The notes below the pieces were generated by a model. That model searched no databases. It was not told the DNA's origin and saw only the letters and a list, made by a program, of their open reading frames with translations. From the NCBI GenBank assembly GCA_900708905.1, contig CAADRB010000020.1, positions 1,998,644-2,062,643 on the forward strand: a stretch of 64,000 bases of DNA, in the 5' to 3' direction. Below are positions 13,301 through 24,800 of this stretch, piece after piece (the first letter of the stretch is position 1; every line of letters starts with the position of its first letter). This stretch comes from Hymenolepis diminuta (taxonomy: Eukaryota; Platyhelminthes; Cestoda; Cyclophyllidea; Hymenolepididae). A program made the translations under genes and the position numbers.

Positions 13301-15171
13301 TTGATGCCACTCATAGGAAAACAAATAAGAGATAGTAACTAGAATATGAACAAAACAAAAATATGCGATTCATCAATTAAATAAAGCACTCATTTAGAAA
13401 AAATTGAGGAAAGAGGATATTATTTCAGATATTCGTAACGAATGAAAGTAAAATGGATTACCTATTAGCATCTGCAACAGATAACTCATTTTGATCAACT
13501 GCCTATCCCACTCACCTTTTGGAATTTTTAAGAACAGAAAATTAGGTAATAATAGACAGTGGTAAAGGAGAGGTCTTCGCCTTATACAAGCATTGGTAGC
13601 ATTGTATCGAATGCACATGTTGACTCCATGTTTGCTCTATCTTATTTGTCAAACGATTTTTTAATCATCGCTCATCAAACGAAGGACACCAACCCAGCCG
13701 ACTCCACCGTAATCTGATCTCTTTATCATAACTCCGTTTCACGCTGTGCTGAAGGTTATTTCCTGTTCTATAAAATACTAATTCTAATATTGCATTTCTC
13801 ATTCCTTACGATGACTCACTCTTCACTCAAATCCTGATCTTGTGATTTGAGGAAGGCTTTCCTTTCCCGTTAGGAAGCATATTAGCCTTGTAAGGGGATA
13901 TCTCTAAGGCTAATTTATTTGAATTCCAAAAGTAGCTCCACTGAAGGGATTTAGCGTCACTTTACGTATCAAAACACATGCCAATAAATACACATATCAG
14001 TTCAAGAATAGTCAAAAAATTATGTTTAAAATAAACAATGATAGAAACAAAAATAAGAATAAACAAAGTAAACAACGATTAGTGAAATAATCGCTAGTAT
14101 CATAAAATAAAAGATCAACAAACGCCTTTTTGTTAGCTCTTTATGCCTCTTCTAGCAGGGATTTCTATCTCAGGTGGATATATGATCTTGCATATGCAAC
14201 AAATAACCACATTAACCATTTTGGTACCTCTTGAGATCATAAACATCAGTCAATGTTGTCTCTAGTCTTACATCTCGAGTTATAAAATCATCCCAAAGTA
14301 GCCCGTAGCAAATATAAACTTTAAAAGGAATCACTAATGATACAATAAATGAGGAATTGAGGACACAGATAATAAATGATGGTAAAATATCCACCCATTG
14401 GTGTAATTATTAACACAAAGTAGTAGTCGAGTTAATCGAAGAGAAAAATTAAAGGTATCCACAGTCATCTATCTCTATCACAATAAATTATTTTTCCAGT
14501 AAATAAGAGAAAATGTATATATAATATCAAGTAAAACACTAACCAGAATGGAAGATGTGGGAGAAAATCCTCCAACAACAAGACCAGAGGGTGAGTGAAC
14601 GCTCGGGCAAGAAAGTCCAATAGAAGAAGGAGGGGGCATGATAGCAAGGGGTTCCGAAATTCCACCTCTTTTGTTAGGAGGCACGAGATTTAACGGAAGA
14701 ATTACCGGTAAGGGTCGGCCTTCTAGACAAACGCAAACGAGGTGCATTGTCTATAAGCGAAATTGAATAATAAAATTGGGAATATCTAAGAGTAAAGAGT
14801 GCATATAGAGAAAGATTTACTAAAATAAACTCAAATCTATCAAGATAACCGTCTTGATCAAGATCAGAAAGATCCCAAATAGCTCGAAGAGTTTCAACAG
14901 GGAGTTTAGTATCTCGAAGAAACTGTAGAACAATGAATAAAATGTATAAAAGTTAGTATAATGTACCAAAATTGATGTTTTTAATAATCATTAGATAGTA
15001 AATGATAGGGGAAAAGCAAGATCAATTAAATTATCAAGGCAAGCTGAAAGACCGTACCTTGCTCATAACTTCTCCAGATACTTTATCACCAATATGTTCC
15101 ATGTTTTCAAAGAGATTTTCATACTTTTTAACATTTTCGGGAGGAATAGCCCATTCCACAGACGATGTCAT
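1310..15171 (-). CDS. EPS15: EPS15-like endocytic adaptor, 3' end beyond window
   Basis: Clathrin-coat adaptor that binds NPF-containing partners through EH domains. Exons (minus, high to low): 15171-15058, 14922-14821, 14750-14544, 10142-9922, 9280-9101, 5886-5604, 5145-4996, 1438-1310. All junctions are GT-AG and phases agree, giving about 462 residues before the gene leaves the window. The first EH domain (exons 1-3) has IWDLSDLDQDGYLD, a canonical EF-hand loop with the peptide-pocket Trp, and ends in LVPPNKR. The second (exons 4-5) has DKDEDGLITGGD and IWDLVDLQHTG and ends in LVPPSLRP. A Ser/Pro-rich linker separates them. Exons 6-8 are Gln/Glu/Ala-rich coiled coil (e.g. EEEVIQLRNAI, EAKKISNLETIREK). 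By order and linker the two EH domains match EPS15 EH2 and EH3. The DPF-rich tail would lie outside. An in-frame TAA 15 nt before the ATG supports this start. Introns carry a mariner relic and LINE fragments. Intersectin is less likely. Confidence 0.88.
1820..2383 (-). mobile_element. LINE reverse transcriptase fragment (R1/I/Jockey-like), degenerate
   Basis: An open stretch on the minus strand retains non-LTR reverse transcriptase landmarks in order. These are YRSIFFLDAMGKYFGLAVCEKL (like the RPI-LLP-LGK-E motif), TQHGFRDKVSKEQAI (like QFGFRKGRST-DAI) and LILADLRKAFYPLPWNMV (catalytic block A, D-x-x-x-AF, then W). The YxDD block is missing, so only part of the domain is present. It lies in the 3.6-kb intron between the last two placed EPS15 exons. 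Clade assignment is from motif wording only. Confidence 0.7.
2493..2684 (+). mobile_element. LINE C-terminal fragment, opposite orientation
   Basis: The plus-strand translation contains VLLYGLSIIVHFKMGANKLSAVQ and TRRMMLSLYS, followed by VLVLAEEF and a stop. This resembles the post-RT segment of R1-like elements (a LLYG-W motif, then a LSAVQR-type motif, then a VLAGVLPL-type motif). It sits about 110 bp from the minus-strand RT fragment but points the other way, so the two pieces come from separate insertions or a rearranged one. Confidence 0.55.
3274..3296. repeat. (TAA)n microsatellite
   Basis: A short run of about seven ATA/TAA units in an EPS15 intron. Confidence 0.9.
7380..8463 (+). mobile_element. 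Tc1/mariner transposon relic (mariner transposase pseudogene)
   Basis: The decayed transposase can be read in several frames on the plus strand. An N-terminal helix-turn-helix trace (VAKSFV, then VRKELLSGN after a frameshift) comes first. Next come FVRRVREMARATKIL and LQVSEGAI. A core block at 7999-8217 contains PPTVMLFGIVVISSEG, FFPQGLRVNAD and VETLQNIVKPPWIESV. A C-terminal trace (KDINKDHLIKACSHF) ends before 8340. The FFPQGLRVNAD to VVKPWIDSV order is characteristic of mariner transposase near its second catalytic Asp. Multiple frameshifts and stops show it is dead. It lies antisense in an EPS15 intron. Confidence 0.85.
8426..8463 (+). repeat. Probable right terminal repeat of the mariner relic
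   Basis: GTGCGTAAGG, then 12 bases, then CCTTGCGCAC form an imperfect palindrome about 90 bp past the end of transposase similarity. It is followed by CCTGTATATATA, consistent with a transposon end next to a TA target. No matching left end was found near 7300, so the element appears 5'-truncated or its left end has eroded. Confidence 0.6.
11134..11197. repeat. Short inverted repeat (hairpin)
   Basis: ACACCTTTTAGAC at 11135 pairs with GTCTAAAGGTG at 11185 with one bulged base, around a loop of about 37 nt. It lies in the 4.4-kb EPS15 intron. Function is unknown; it could be a small MITE remnant. Confidence 0.45.
13790..13965 (+). repeat. Dispersed repeat family A, copy 1
   Basis: Contains CGTTAGGAAGCATATTAG followed by CCTTGTAAGGGGATATCTC, preceded by a pyrimidine-rich stretch with CTTGTGATTTGAGGAAGG. 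The same order of blocks occurs near 40.1 kb and 53.5 kb. This copy is intronic in EPS15 (antisense). The family is not recognised. Confidence 0.55.
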
Positions 15172-15800
15172 CCCGACAAATTCGCGAAATTAATATTATG
15201 AAGGAGGCGGACCATCAAATGGTATATTAAAAGCTCATCAGCGATGCACTATGGAGCAGTACTTAATCTCAATAAAATGCAAATAATAATCAACTAAATA
15301 GCCTTGCAGTCATTTTGTTTTTAAATTCAAGCAGTTATAGACTCTGTTTTATCCCCTATATTCTTTATTTGCTATTTGCTTTTATAAAGTAATACGATTA
15401 ATCATCTTGAAATTATGTAATTATCTATTAAATATGCAACTATATTAATAAATGTGACAACCAAACTGTTTTATTTTTAGATAGCCTTGAGAAGGTTTAG
15501 GGTACTGTTCACAAATTTACCTTTTTGAGGTACGTAATTGCAAGTGCTTACTTTCGAAATTATTTCATGCAAAATATATTATTTATGTATCTTAACTGAA
15601 AAATATAACTAAGTCTGCAATGGTTTTCAATGGAATTTTTATTTGCTCATTTTAAGCTTTATTTACAGTTATTATTTGCAAAATATTAACAGATAAAAAT
15701 TTAGGCAGATACTGCCTGTTATGAGAATTATACACTATTAAAAATGTAATTTTTTATTTTTAGAGAATTCATACATTCTGTTTTTCACATTAGGTATAAG
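15172..15800. promoter_or_regulatory. Shared divergent promoter region of EPS15 and SZT2
   Basis: Only 629 bp, strongly AT-rich, separate the two start codons, so both promoters must lie here unless there are further upstream non-coding exons. Just before the SZT2 ATG there is TTTTTCACATTAG at 15781-15793, a splice-acceptor-like motif 7 nt before the start. It could serve a 5'UTR intron or a spliced-leader acceptor. I could not define a TATA box with confidence in such AT-rich sequence. Confidence 0.55.
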
Positions 15801-18800
15801 ATGGCTTCGAAAGAGGATGCTGAATCAGCCATCCCTGCCGATACAATCTATACTCTTACAACGCAATCTCACAAGGTATCTCACAATACCCGGGTTGAAT
15901 GGTTTGTTGGAAACATTTGTCGAAACTTCACTTTTCCTTCGCCTGGTGCTGCCGCTGAGTTCCCCGATCGGCCTATCCACTCTCAACCCGCTGATTGGTC
16001 CAGTTTATCGATCATCGCCGCTTCTCCTGTTTCTCAAGATGCCCCTCTCAATTTTCCCCTTACCTACAGAATCCAACCAACTACCACAGTCAAACATCTT
16101 GCCCACTCCTATCGTATTACTTTTGTTGTTGATCTTAGTGATTCTATGCTCCAGCCCACTCCCTCTGGTCTTTCTGTTCTTCATCATGCTGTTGCTGCTA
16201 TAGAAACCACCCTCTATAAGTTGATACCGCCTACTTCAGGTCTTCCACTTCCAAACTCTGGCTCTCACCTCACACCTTTCTCAATCTTTATCAGTATCAT
16301 TGGAGTGGTTCCAAATAGACATTCATTTACTCTAATCCATGACTGGGAGGGATCTTATAACGATATTAAAACAATAATTACCACAGTAGCCCAAAGACTC
16401 TTTCAATTGGAAACGGATAACCTTCTCACTTCTCAGGAAACTAGTCCTCGAGATTCAGCTCTTGTCGACATGCTTCGACACGGAGTCCTAACCCTGGCCA
16501 TGCAGATGCCTGACTGGGCCCCTTCTTCACTTATCATCGTATCCGATGCCTGTTTCACCACCTTTAATATGGCAGAGTTAGATCGTTCCTTGGCACATTT
16601 ACGTGCGTCTTCTGTTCGTTGCTCATTTATCATCCTCTCGACTTGTTCTGAAAAACCTGCTTTGGATGTAACTCCAAACGGATCATTGAGAAATCTTCTT
16701 AGAGTGATATCTTCTAACCCCTGCATTCCGCATGTCGATTTGTGTCAATTTATCGCTCATGCTACCGCAGGGTTCTGTCTAACTGGATGTTCTCCAGAAT
16801 GGGTAACTCTGAAGGATCAAAATTCTGCTCAATGGAATCAAATTCATGAACTGCTGTTAGCTCTACGACTTCAAGACGATATTACAAGCACACCGGAAAA
16901 GGAAGGAGAGCTCGGTTGGCTGCCAATTCATGAAATTCAACCCTATTATCGAGTTGTGAATGCTGCCTTGAATCACGTTCTTGCCTCTCGATTGAAAGAT
17001 GGGTACCGGTTACGAGGAGTTTCTAAACCTCCACCCGATAAGAATTATCAGAATCTATCTAATTCCTCCTGGATTCAGATCGAATTAGCGTTAGCTTGGA
17101 AACCGGGTGTTATTTTCCGTCTCTTTCTGGCTGGAGAATGGTATCTCCCAACAGGACATTTACCTATATCCTCATCATCTGACTACCTTCCTAAATGCAA
17201 ATTCAGGAAGCCAAATTATGGTCGCTACTGCGTCGCCAATCTTCGTGTTCGAGCGAACTGTTCCCTTCTTCGTATATTCAGCGAACAGCGCCGTGATCAA
17301 GTCACTAGTCCCTTCCTAGCCTCAACTTTGGAGAGATTTGATTTCCACCTTCGATTGCTTAGACACGTCGATAATTACCTTGAAATCGTCTCCTCGTTTA
17401 ATCTCAATGCTGATATCTACACGGTGCCACTACGATATTTGAATGGTCTCTGTTCAGTGTTCATCACTGCACAAAATGCAAGTGGGGGATCCGAGATTTA
17501 TCTCTCAGGGAATACAGCTGAAGAAATGGAACGCGACAAATCACTCATCACATTTGTACACTACTGGGGTCAACTTCTTTCCCTCGACATTGCCAACTGT
17601 TATCGTTGGATGCATTCGGAGACAATCTACTTGGTTCTTGAACATGATTCTCCTCTTCCTACAAGCTCATTCATCTCTCTGCAAACTACAAGGACAACTG
17701 AAACCCTTACTTGTCGACAGTCACTTGCTAGGATCCACAGTATGCTGACTGAATGGTCTACTTTTGTTCTTCTTGAGAATCACACTTATATTCGATTGGA
17801 GTATCCTAGAGCAGAACGCCTTAATGTTCCATTTAAATCTAATGACACGGAGTTGGCCTTACATCATTCCACTTCTCAGTATATTCCTCGATACTTTACA
17901 CTCGTACGACTGGAAATGAGGCTACCAGAAGTACGAGTTAGGGTTGCGTTCATTGCAGGAGTTCAATACGAGTATCGTCGGGCGACGATTGACCAACTCT
18001 CCCGGCAATTCAAGTTTCTGAGTTTTCTCCCACGTGGGCGACAAGCGGTACCGAAATCTCGACACAAATCGGGCACGCCTGCACCTCTTCACCCTCCAAC
18101 TGAAAGTGTCCATGTTCCACCGCTTCAACGGTCGTGGGGTGAAACTCTCTGTTGTCTGGTCTTTGAATCCCAGCTTGATAGACTCATTGTGGAAACGGGT
18201 ACTTGGACAGTCACCCGTCCACAGAATTATCAAAATACCTCTCTTTCCTCCTCATCCAACTTCCAGACTTCAAAATCCTTCCTGAAGGGAACAGTTACTG
18301 AAGCTAGATGTGAAGTAGCCCCGTCTTTACTTCGACAGCATCTTTGCAACTCTTCCTGCATCTGGGTTATTCCTCTTGTCTCAAAGTCCCCTAATTGCCT
18401 CTCCAAGATGTTTTCCACGCTGAAGAATCTCCGCATTCAAGAGGGATTCCATTTTGTTCGAAGCGGTCCCCAACCTGGTTTTGTGAGTCTAGCTAGAGAA
18501 GTTATGTTTTCGGTGGATTCTGCTGCAGAAGGTGCTGTTAAACAGCCCTGTTTAATCCAATATCAACTCTATCCTTTTCGACATATGTCTAATTGTAACG
18601 ATCTCTCGAATAAGGATGATGATGAAATCATTAAACTAGCTTGCGATGCTATTCAGAAAGTGTTGGATTCTAAGTTAGATGACCATACTCCTAGAATGCT
18701 TATTAACCGACTGAGAGCTGCTACTTCTTCTCAAGCAAGTTCAGAGATTCACATTGTTACAGAAGTTTGGATTGAGCCTAAACACGGTCATGCTACTGAT

Positions 18801-21800
18801 CTCCCTACTGAAGCCCTCTATATGGCTGGCCTACCTTATAACGAAGTTGTTCAACGTATGATGCAATTAGATTGTTTCTGTTTGGCTACTTATACCACTC
18901 TGGAAAAGATGCTCACAGCTTGTCTACTCAAGATGATAGAACTACAGCGTTCGGCTGCTCCAACATCGGTGGTTGAGACTGGAAAGCCCGTTGTTCAGTT
19001 TGCTACTCCTCCAGGCAGTTATTCATCTCTGTCTAGTCCTGCGGCCGGTGTACCTTTCAATCTTGTTTCTGTAACTTCTGTTAGTCCCAGAATGTGGCTA
19101 ATATACCCTCTCCAATTAGATGCCTCTCTTGTTCCTAATACCACAGCTGCAATGAGTTATCTCTCCTCAGAGAATGTTATCAGTCGTCTGGTCTTTAATC
19201 TAACTCAAAGGACGCCTTATGTTACTGAAATACCTCTATCTGATGAAGACTGTTACCAATTCTGTCAATTCCTAATCTCTGAAGAATCAGAAGAGGTTAG
19301 ACACAGTTTGGAACGTGCTTTAGCAGAATCAGGACCTGTTAAATGGCAGTGCTTTGCTACAATTGCAAGCTTAATTGATTCAGTATCTAGGAATGGAGAC
19401 AGTAAACCGGGAAGTAGGGGTGAGAATCGAAGTATTCATGGTCTACCACATTTTGAGAACCTTGTTGAGGCGAGCAGTGTTGAAATCACCTCGTCTCCAG
19501 TGACTTTTTTTGTCCTTCCAGCGAATATGAAATGCGCGACGTCTAGGTTCTGTCAAGACTTGATGAATAATCTCAGACAGCGTTTGAATGGATCTAGTCG
19601 ACCTGAGGCCGCATTCCCAATCTTCCTTTTCTCCTGCACTCATACTTATCTTTCCTTTCCACTGGATGACAGATGGACGTATAGCTACCCAGAAACGCTG
19701 GTTGTCGACTTCTTCAGAAAAGAGTCAAAAGTACAATCAGAGGATGAACACAGTACTCGTTTCATTCATCGTAATGAACTCACAGCTAGCCCTCCGCAAA
19801 GTTTTCTTTCCGCAGCAAAAGGAAATTCTCAGCTAACTAAAGAGCTGATTCTACTTTGGGCGAGGCTACGAGATGCTTCTCTGGGATTGTTGAATCTTTG
19901 CAATGAAGCTTTTGTTGAATGTGCTCACAGAACACTTCTTCATGGTTTCATGGTGTCTGAAACAGCTCTTAGAAGCGTGCTAATGTCGGAGCAGTTCTGT
20001 TCTTCCCTTACTCCGATATCTATTGACGCTACAGATTTCCTGTTCTCCACCTGTTCACATTGCTTTACTTCCATGAGAAATAACAGAAATATCGCTAGTA
20101 GTGGAACTTCCGACAGTTCAAAATCTGGGAAGAAAAGGAGCCCTAGTTTATGCGAAATACGGCCTCATGATACAGATAGGATAAGAAACCGTCTCACTAG
20201 CGTGCTCAGTCAATACTTCTCCCCTATCCCTCAATTTCCGGGATTCTATTATTTCACAGGTGCAGAAGAGACTTATAAAGGATGTCATGGTCAAAAAATA
20301 CCACCAGCTCAACGTTGTGAGACTTGGCCGATTCCTATTGCCAAAACAAGTACTCTTGAAGTACCGGTCCAGAATCCTGTTATGGAACATCAGGAATCTG
20401 TTGAAACGGGTGGAAGTCGACAGGTCATGTTCTGCACTTCATCTCGGTCTGGAAGTGACACTGAAGAGGGTAAGAAACGCCAGAATTCAGACACTTCATG
20501 TGATAGGAAGGAAATATTAAGTCCTGTTGAACCAGAGCAAATAGGAAAACTGCAGGTTATCTACAAGAGACCTCTTTTCATGAAAATTATGGTGAATCTA
20601 AAGTACGGCGATGAGGAGGAGATCATTTTGCCTGTTGAAAGTCTTCCAATTTGTCTACCGAATGTGATTCCTAATTGTGGTGAAATTACGCGAGAGAACG
20701 TCAGTCTTTTTGTGGTTTTCATTCCACTTCTCTGGAAACCGGAGGTCGGTGCTCCATACCCAGAAACAACTGTTGAATCTCTAGATCATCAGGAAATTCA
20801 ACCTCCTGGGCACCTAGACCGACTTGAAGAGAAGAATGAATCTTTGCATAGTTCGGACAGCTCCGATAGTGAAGAGATATCCACATACAGCGGAGTGGTT
20901 GATGACAATCTCAATTCAATGCGTTCTCTGCCATCACCACAGATTGCAACTTCTAAGCGAAATACTCCTGTATCACCAAACACAAATGAAGAATATGATA
21001 TTATAGTGCCCTTTCATTGGTGTGAATGTCAATTGGAAGTGTCAGAGAGTGACACTCAATGTTGTATCTGTCGAACCACGTGTACAACAGAGTTTATTCA
21101 CTACTTGGATAATGAACAGTGGACATCTATTCAACAAACTGCCCAAGTCTTCCGCTGGTTACTCCAAGATGAAGTTGTGTGTTCCCAGCGCCTCGTTCAA
21201 CCCCTTAATGTATCCACTGTCGAGACTGTTCTCCGGCACATGGAGACAACTAAGTCGCTTCTCTTGAACAGTGATCCTGGAACGTCAACTCATTCCCCCT
21301 TCCATATTAGTCACTCACATGCAAGATTTTCGAAAGCTTGTACATCTGTCAGGGGAAAGGGGACCTTCTTGAGGGTTTCTGACATTCTACAAGGTTTAAT
21401 GAGTGCTATTGCTTGGGAGACAGTGGATTTGGAGTTTATTTCCCAATCAGAGAAGTCAATACCTCGATTCCTGCAGCGCCTACAGAGTATGTCTTTCCGC
21501 TATGCGCAGTCTAGGCTTGTTGATATAGGAGATTACTACGTGGTTTGTAGAGCGGAACCGATTCCACCTCCTCCATCTGCCAGCAAGGATACAGAACATG
21601 CTGAAGTGGCAGAAAGAAAAGAGGCATCTGCTTCTCCAACGATTAGGACTCGACGCTACGCAGTTGTGAAAGAGACTGGCGAAGTATCCTCGCATTCACT
21701 CCCTCGAACAACCAGTCCTCAATCAGTTCTAGCAGGTAAGTAATTAAGAATAATATTTCAGATTATCTACAAATGTAGTATACGTTATACTTTTTGGACG

Positions 21801-24800
21801 GGCAAACTTATAGGTATAGCTGTGGGACTAAAAATTTAGGGAAAGTGTAGGGAGGTTTGGTTCATGGGATCCGGCATTTTTACATCACTTCTCAACTCGG
21901 AAGAAAATGCCCTGCTGCTTTTAAATAGATCTAATAGCAACGCTGAGGATGACATTGTGATATATAGCGTTTCAACCACTCTTCCTTTTTATGAGACTTA
22001 AAGCAACCAAAAATCGGACACTGGAAGTCCTCATCGGCCATTACGCCTAAGAGATAGTGATTCCTTTGATGATGCTTTCTTTTTGCGAATGTTTACGTTC
22101 TCTCGGCAACCTTCCACTTCACTATTTTTTCTTGATTTCCTTTGGTTTAAAGACTCCCTAGACATCTTGATTGATAAGTCATGACTATGTATAGACTTTC
22201 ATTCTTGTTCTCCTTATTATTTTATAAGGAAGTTATTAATTTAAATATTGGTAAAAGTCAGGGTGAATTTATGTGGCTGATTTAGCCTTGATTTACTATT
22301 TAAAGTCCATATGAAGTGCATCAAAAAGATAAAGATGGACAGGGTGATTGAGAAGTAACTACCTATTTGGTGATCTTTACATTAGTTTGAGTATGTAGTT
22401 TCGTTTTAACCCTTTGAATCATCTTTGCACTCAAAAAGCATTTGGTTTCCGAACTTTGAAGTGCACATTCTTGAGCACATTCAAACGTTTTCATTTCATA
22501 GGGCATTTTCAATCGCCTTATATACTGATCTATCATTATTCGGTGTCCACTTAACCAAACACCAGCCGTTTTCACCACAGCACTGATTGCAGATTTCTTA
22601 TACTTCACTTTAAGCAATGCTACTGCTGTTTGGTACATAATTAGTTTTGCTAGGCAATTCAGATAGTGCAATTTTTGAATAATGCTTATTTGAGGCACCG
22701 CAGGATTATTATCCGTGGCAAAGCAAATAATTGTTTTCATTAGGGGGTGAATGGTAGGGACCGAGTAAAATTTGAAAATAAAGTCAGGTCATCAAGTGAG
22801 TCTTGCTTTATCTGAATCCTTAATTTATAAGGCTATCCTTTTTTATCCAATGTTCTAAAGTTCAAATATCAAAATTTGACCTCCAGGTTCCTGAATAATC
22901 TTATATCCCCGACGTTCAGAACTTGTTAACCAATGTATTTAATTGAGCGGCTGGTCATAACGTTAAAGTAGCGATTTGAGTTCAGGAGGAAATTTTCTCA
23001 ATCCGCTTGGTAAAGCTAGTTTTGGAACCCGAAAAAATTAGGCTTAGATATCTTCATTGGTAGAATTGACCGAGTTTGCTTTTGATTTGCAAATAGCTTG
23101 ATTAGAGTAGGAGTTTAATAGAGAAAGAATATATCATCTCATTGAATACGAGTGTCTGAACGTAAATAGGAGAAGGGAGTACGAGTCTATCAGTCGCCCC
23201 ACGCAGCTCGTGTTAGACTACTTGCAGGCTGGCTTATCAATGTGTTCGGTGACTTACAGCTTGTCAAATGAGTAACCAAAAAAAACCTTTATCTGGCGTT
23301 TAAAACAGCTCAAAGCTATTCGTGCATTCACCAAAATGTTACAGCATCGTAATAACTTCTTTTCTGATAGATAAGAGCGGTTTGTTCATACCTTGGATGT
23401 CATATAAACTTAATTGTACTGTTTATTTTCTCAATAACTATTTCGGGAAAAATATCGAAAGCACGCATCTGGTTGCATGAAAATAAAAGATATCTATCCC
23501 CTCTGAGAATTTTACTGGTCGGTAGTATTTAAACAAGCTAAGAATTTTTTTACTTTTCCTTAAATTTAGTGGAGGATGTCAGTGAAGAGAGCGGTGAATT
23601 TGAATCCGTGACATCCAGGACTCGTCGATCCTCATCAAACTCCCTGGAGCACCAACAGAACTTAAATATCTCGACAACCACCACCGAAGGCGAATTTGAC
23701 GACTCTCGTTTTCCCCTCTCCTCTCATTTCCCTCCTCATGATGTTTTAGAGACGTCTACCAGTCTACGACACTCAGAAGGTCCCTCCCTACCTGCTTACT
23801 GGCTCATTTTCCGAGTCGGAAATGGATCCATTCAGGCCTTTTTTCATCATTCAGATACTCATCGGGTCACTTCAATTGTTGCCGATTCTTGCCCGCATTG
23901 TATCGTCTTTCGTCGTGCTCTAGAAGATATTGAATCAATAGTTCGTCTGGTTAATCAGTCTCTTCTCCTTGATCAACTCCTCTTGGATCGTGTCTGTCAT
24001 CCTGCACTTTTGCCAGAGCCGGAAGAACTTCCGCGGCACCCACCCAGACATCTGCAGGCTGCACTTTTATCGTCTCGAAAACGCTCTGGACAACATCTTA
24101 CACGTTCTCCCAGTCTAGTAATCTCAGCTTCATCTGCAACTGATTCTGAAAATACGGATGGTCAATCTGTTGATAATAATAGTCGAAAGAAATCCGCTTT
24201 CTCACCTTGTGATCCTACTGTGATTCCTATTAAGCCCTATCCGCCAGGATCTCTTGCTTGTCCTTCCAAATTCTCCTTCAGTATGGAAGTCTCTCCACGA
24301 GCCGTTATCGCTGGTGATAGAGGAAATCAGGTGCTCCCGGAACTGGGCCGGCATTTGGAGAACTTTGCGGTGTTGAATAGGAAAAATATGTTTGTTTTTG
24401 ATTATGTTGATCCAAATTCCTCAGATTCATCAAAACTTCCCGTGAAAAAGAATCAGATACCGAGGATATTCTACATTATTTTACGTGAGTTGCCCGCTTA
24501 TGAAACGTCAGGACATCGAAATGGTCACTCAGGAAGAAGAGAAAGTCTCCCCTTTCCCCTTACTCCTAGTAGAATTCAACTCCAAGTAACGCTGCATGGA
24601 ATTTCGTCACCCAGTCGACAATTCTGCACCTTCGTGAAATCTCTTCTTCAATCCTTGTTGGATAAGATTATTCTAGAATATTTTCAACAAGCTCTCTCAC
24701 GAACAGTTGTCTTCCGTTTCGCCTCGCATGATTTTGACTTCCTCTTCATGAGACGAACCCACGTTACACGTCATCAGCTCTACTTCACACTTCCAGAATT

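Noticed and set aside
15817..21695. Many 60-130 codon open frames in other frames across the SZT2 first exon
   Set aside because: They are shadows of the 5.9-kb coding exon, with no independent signals.
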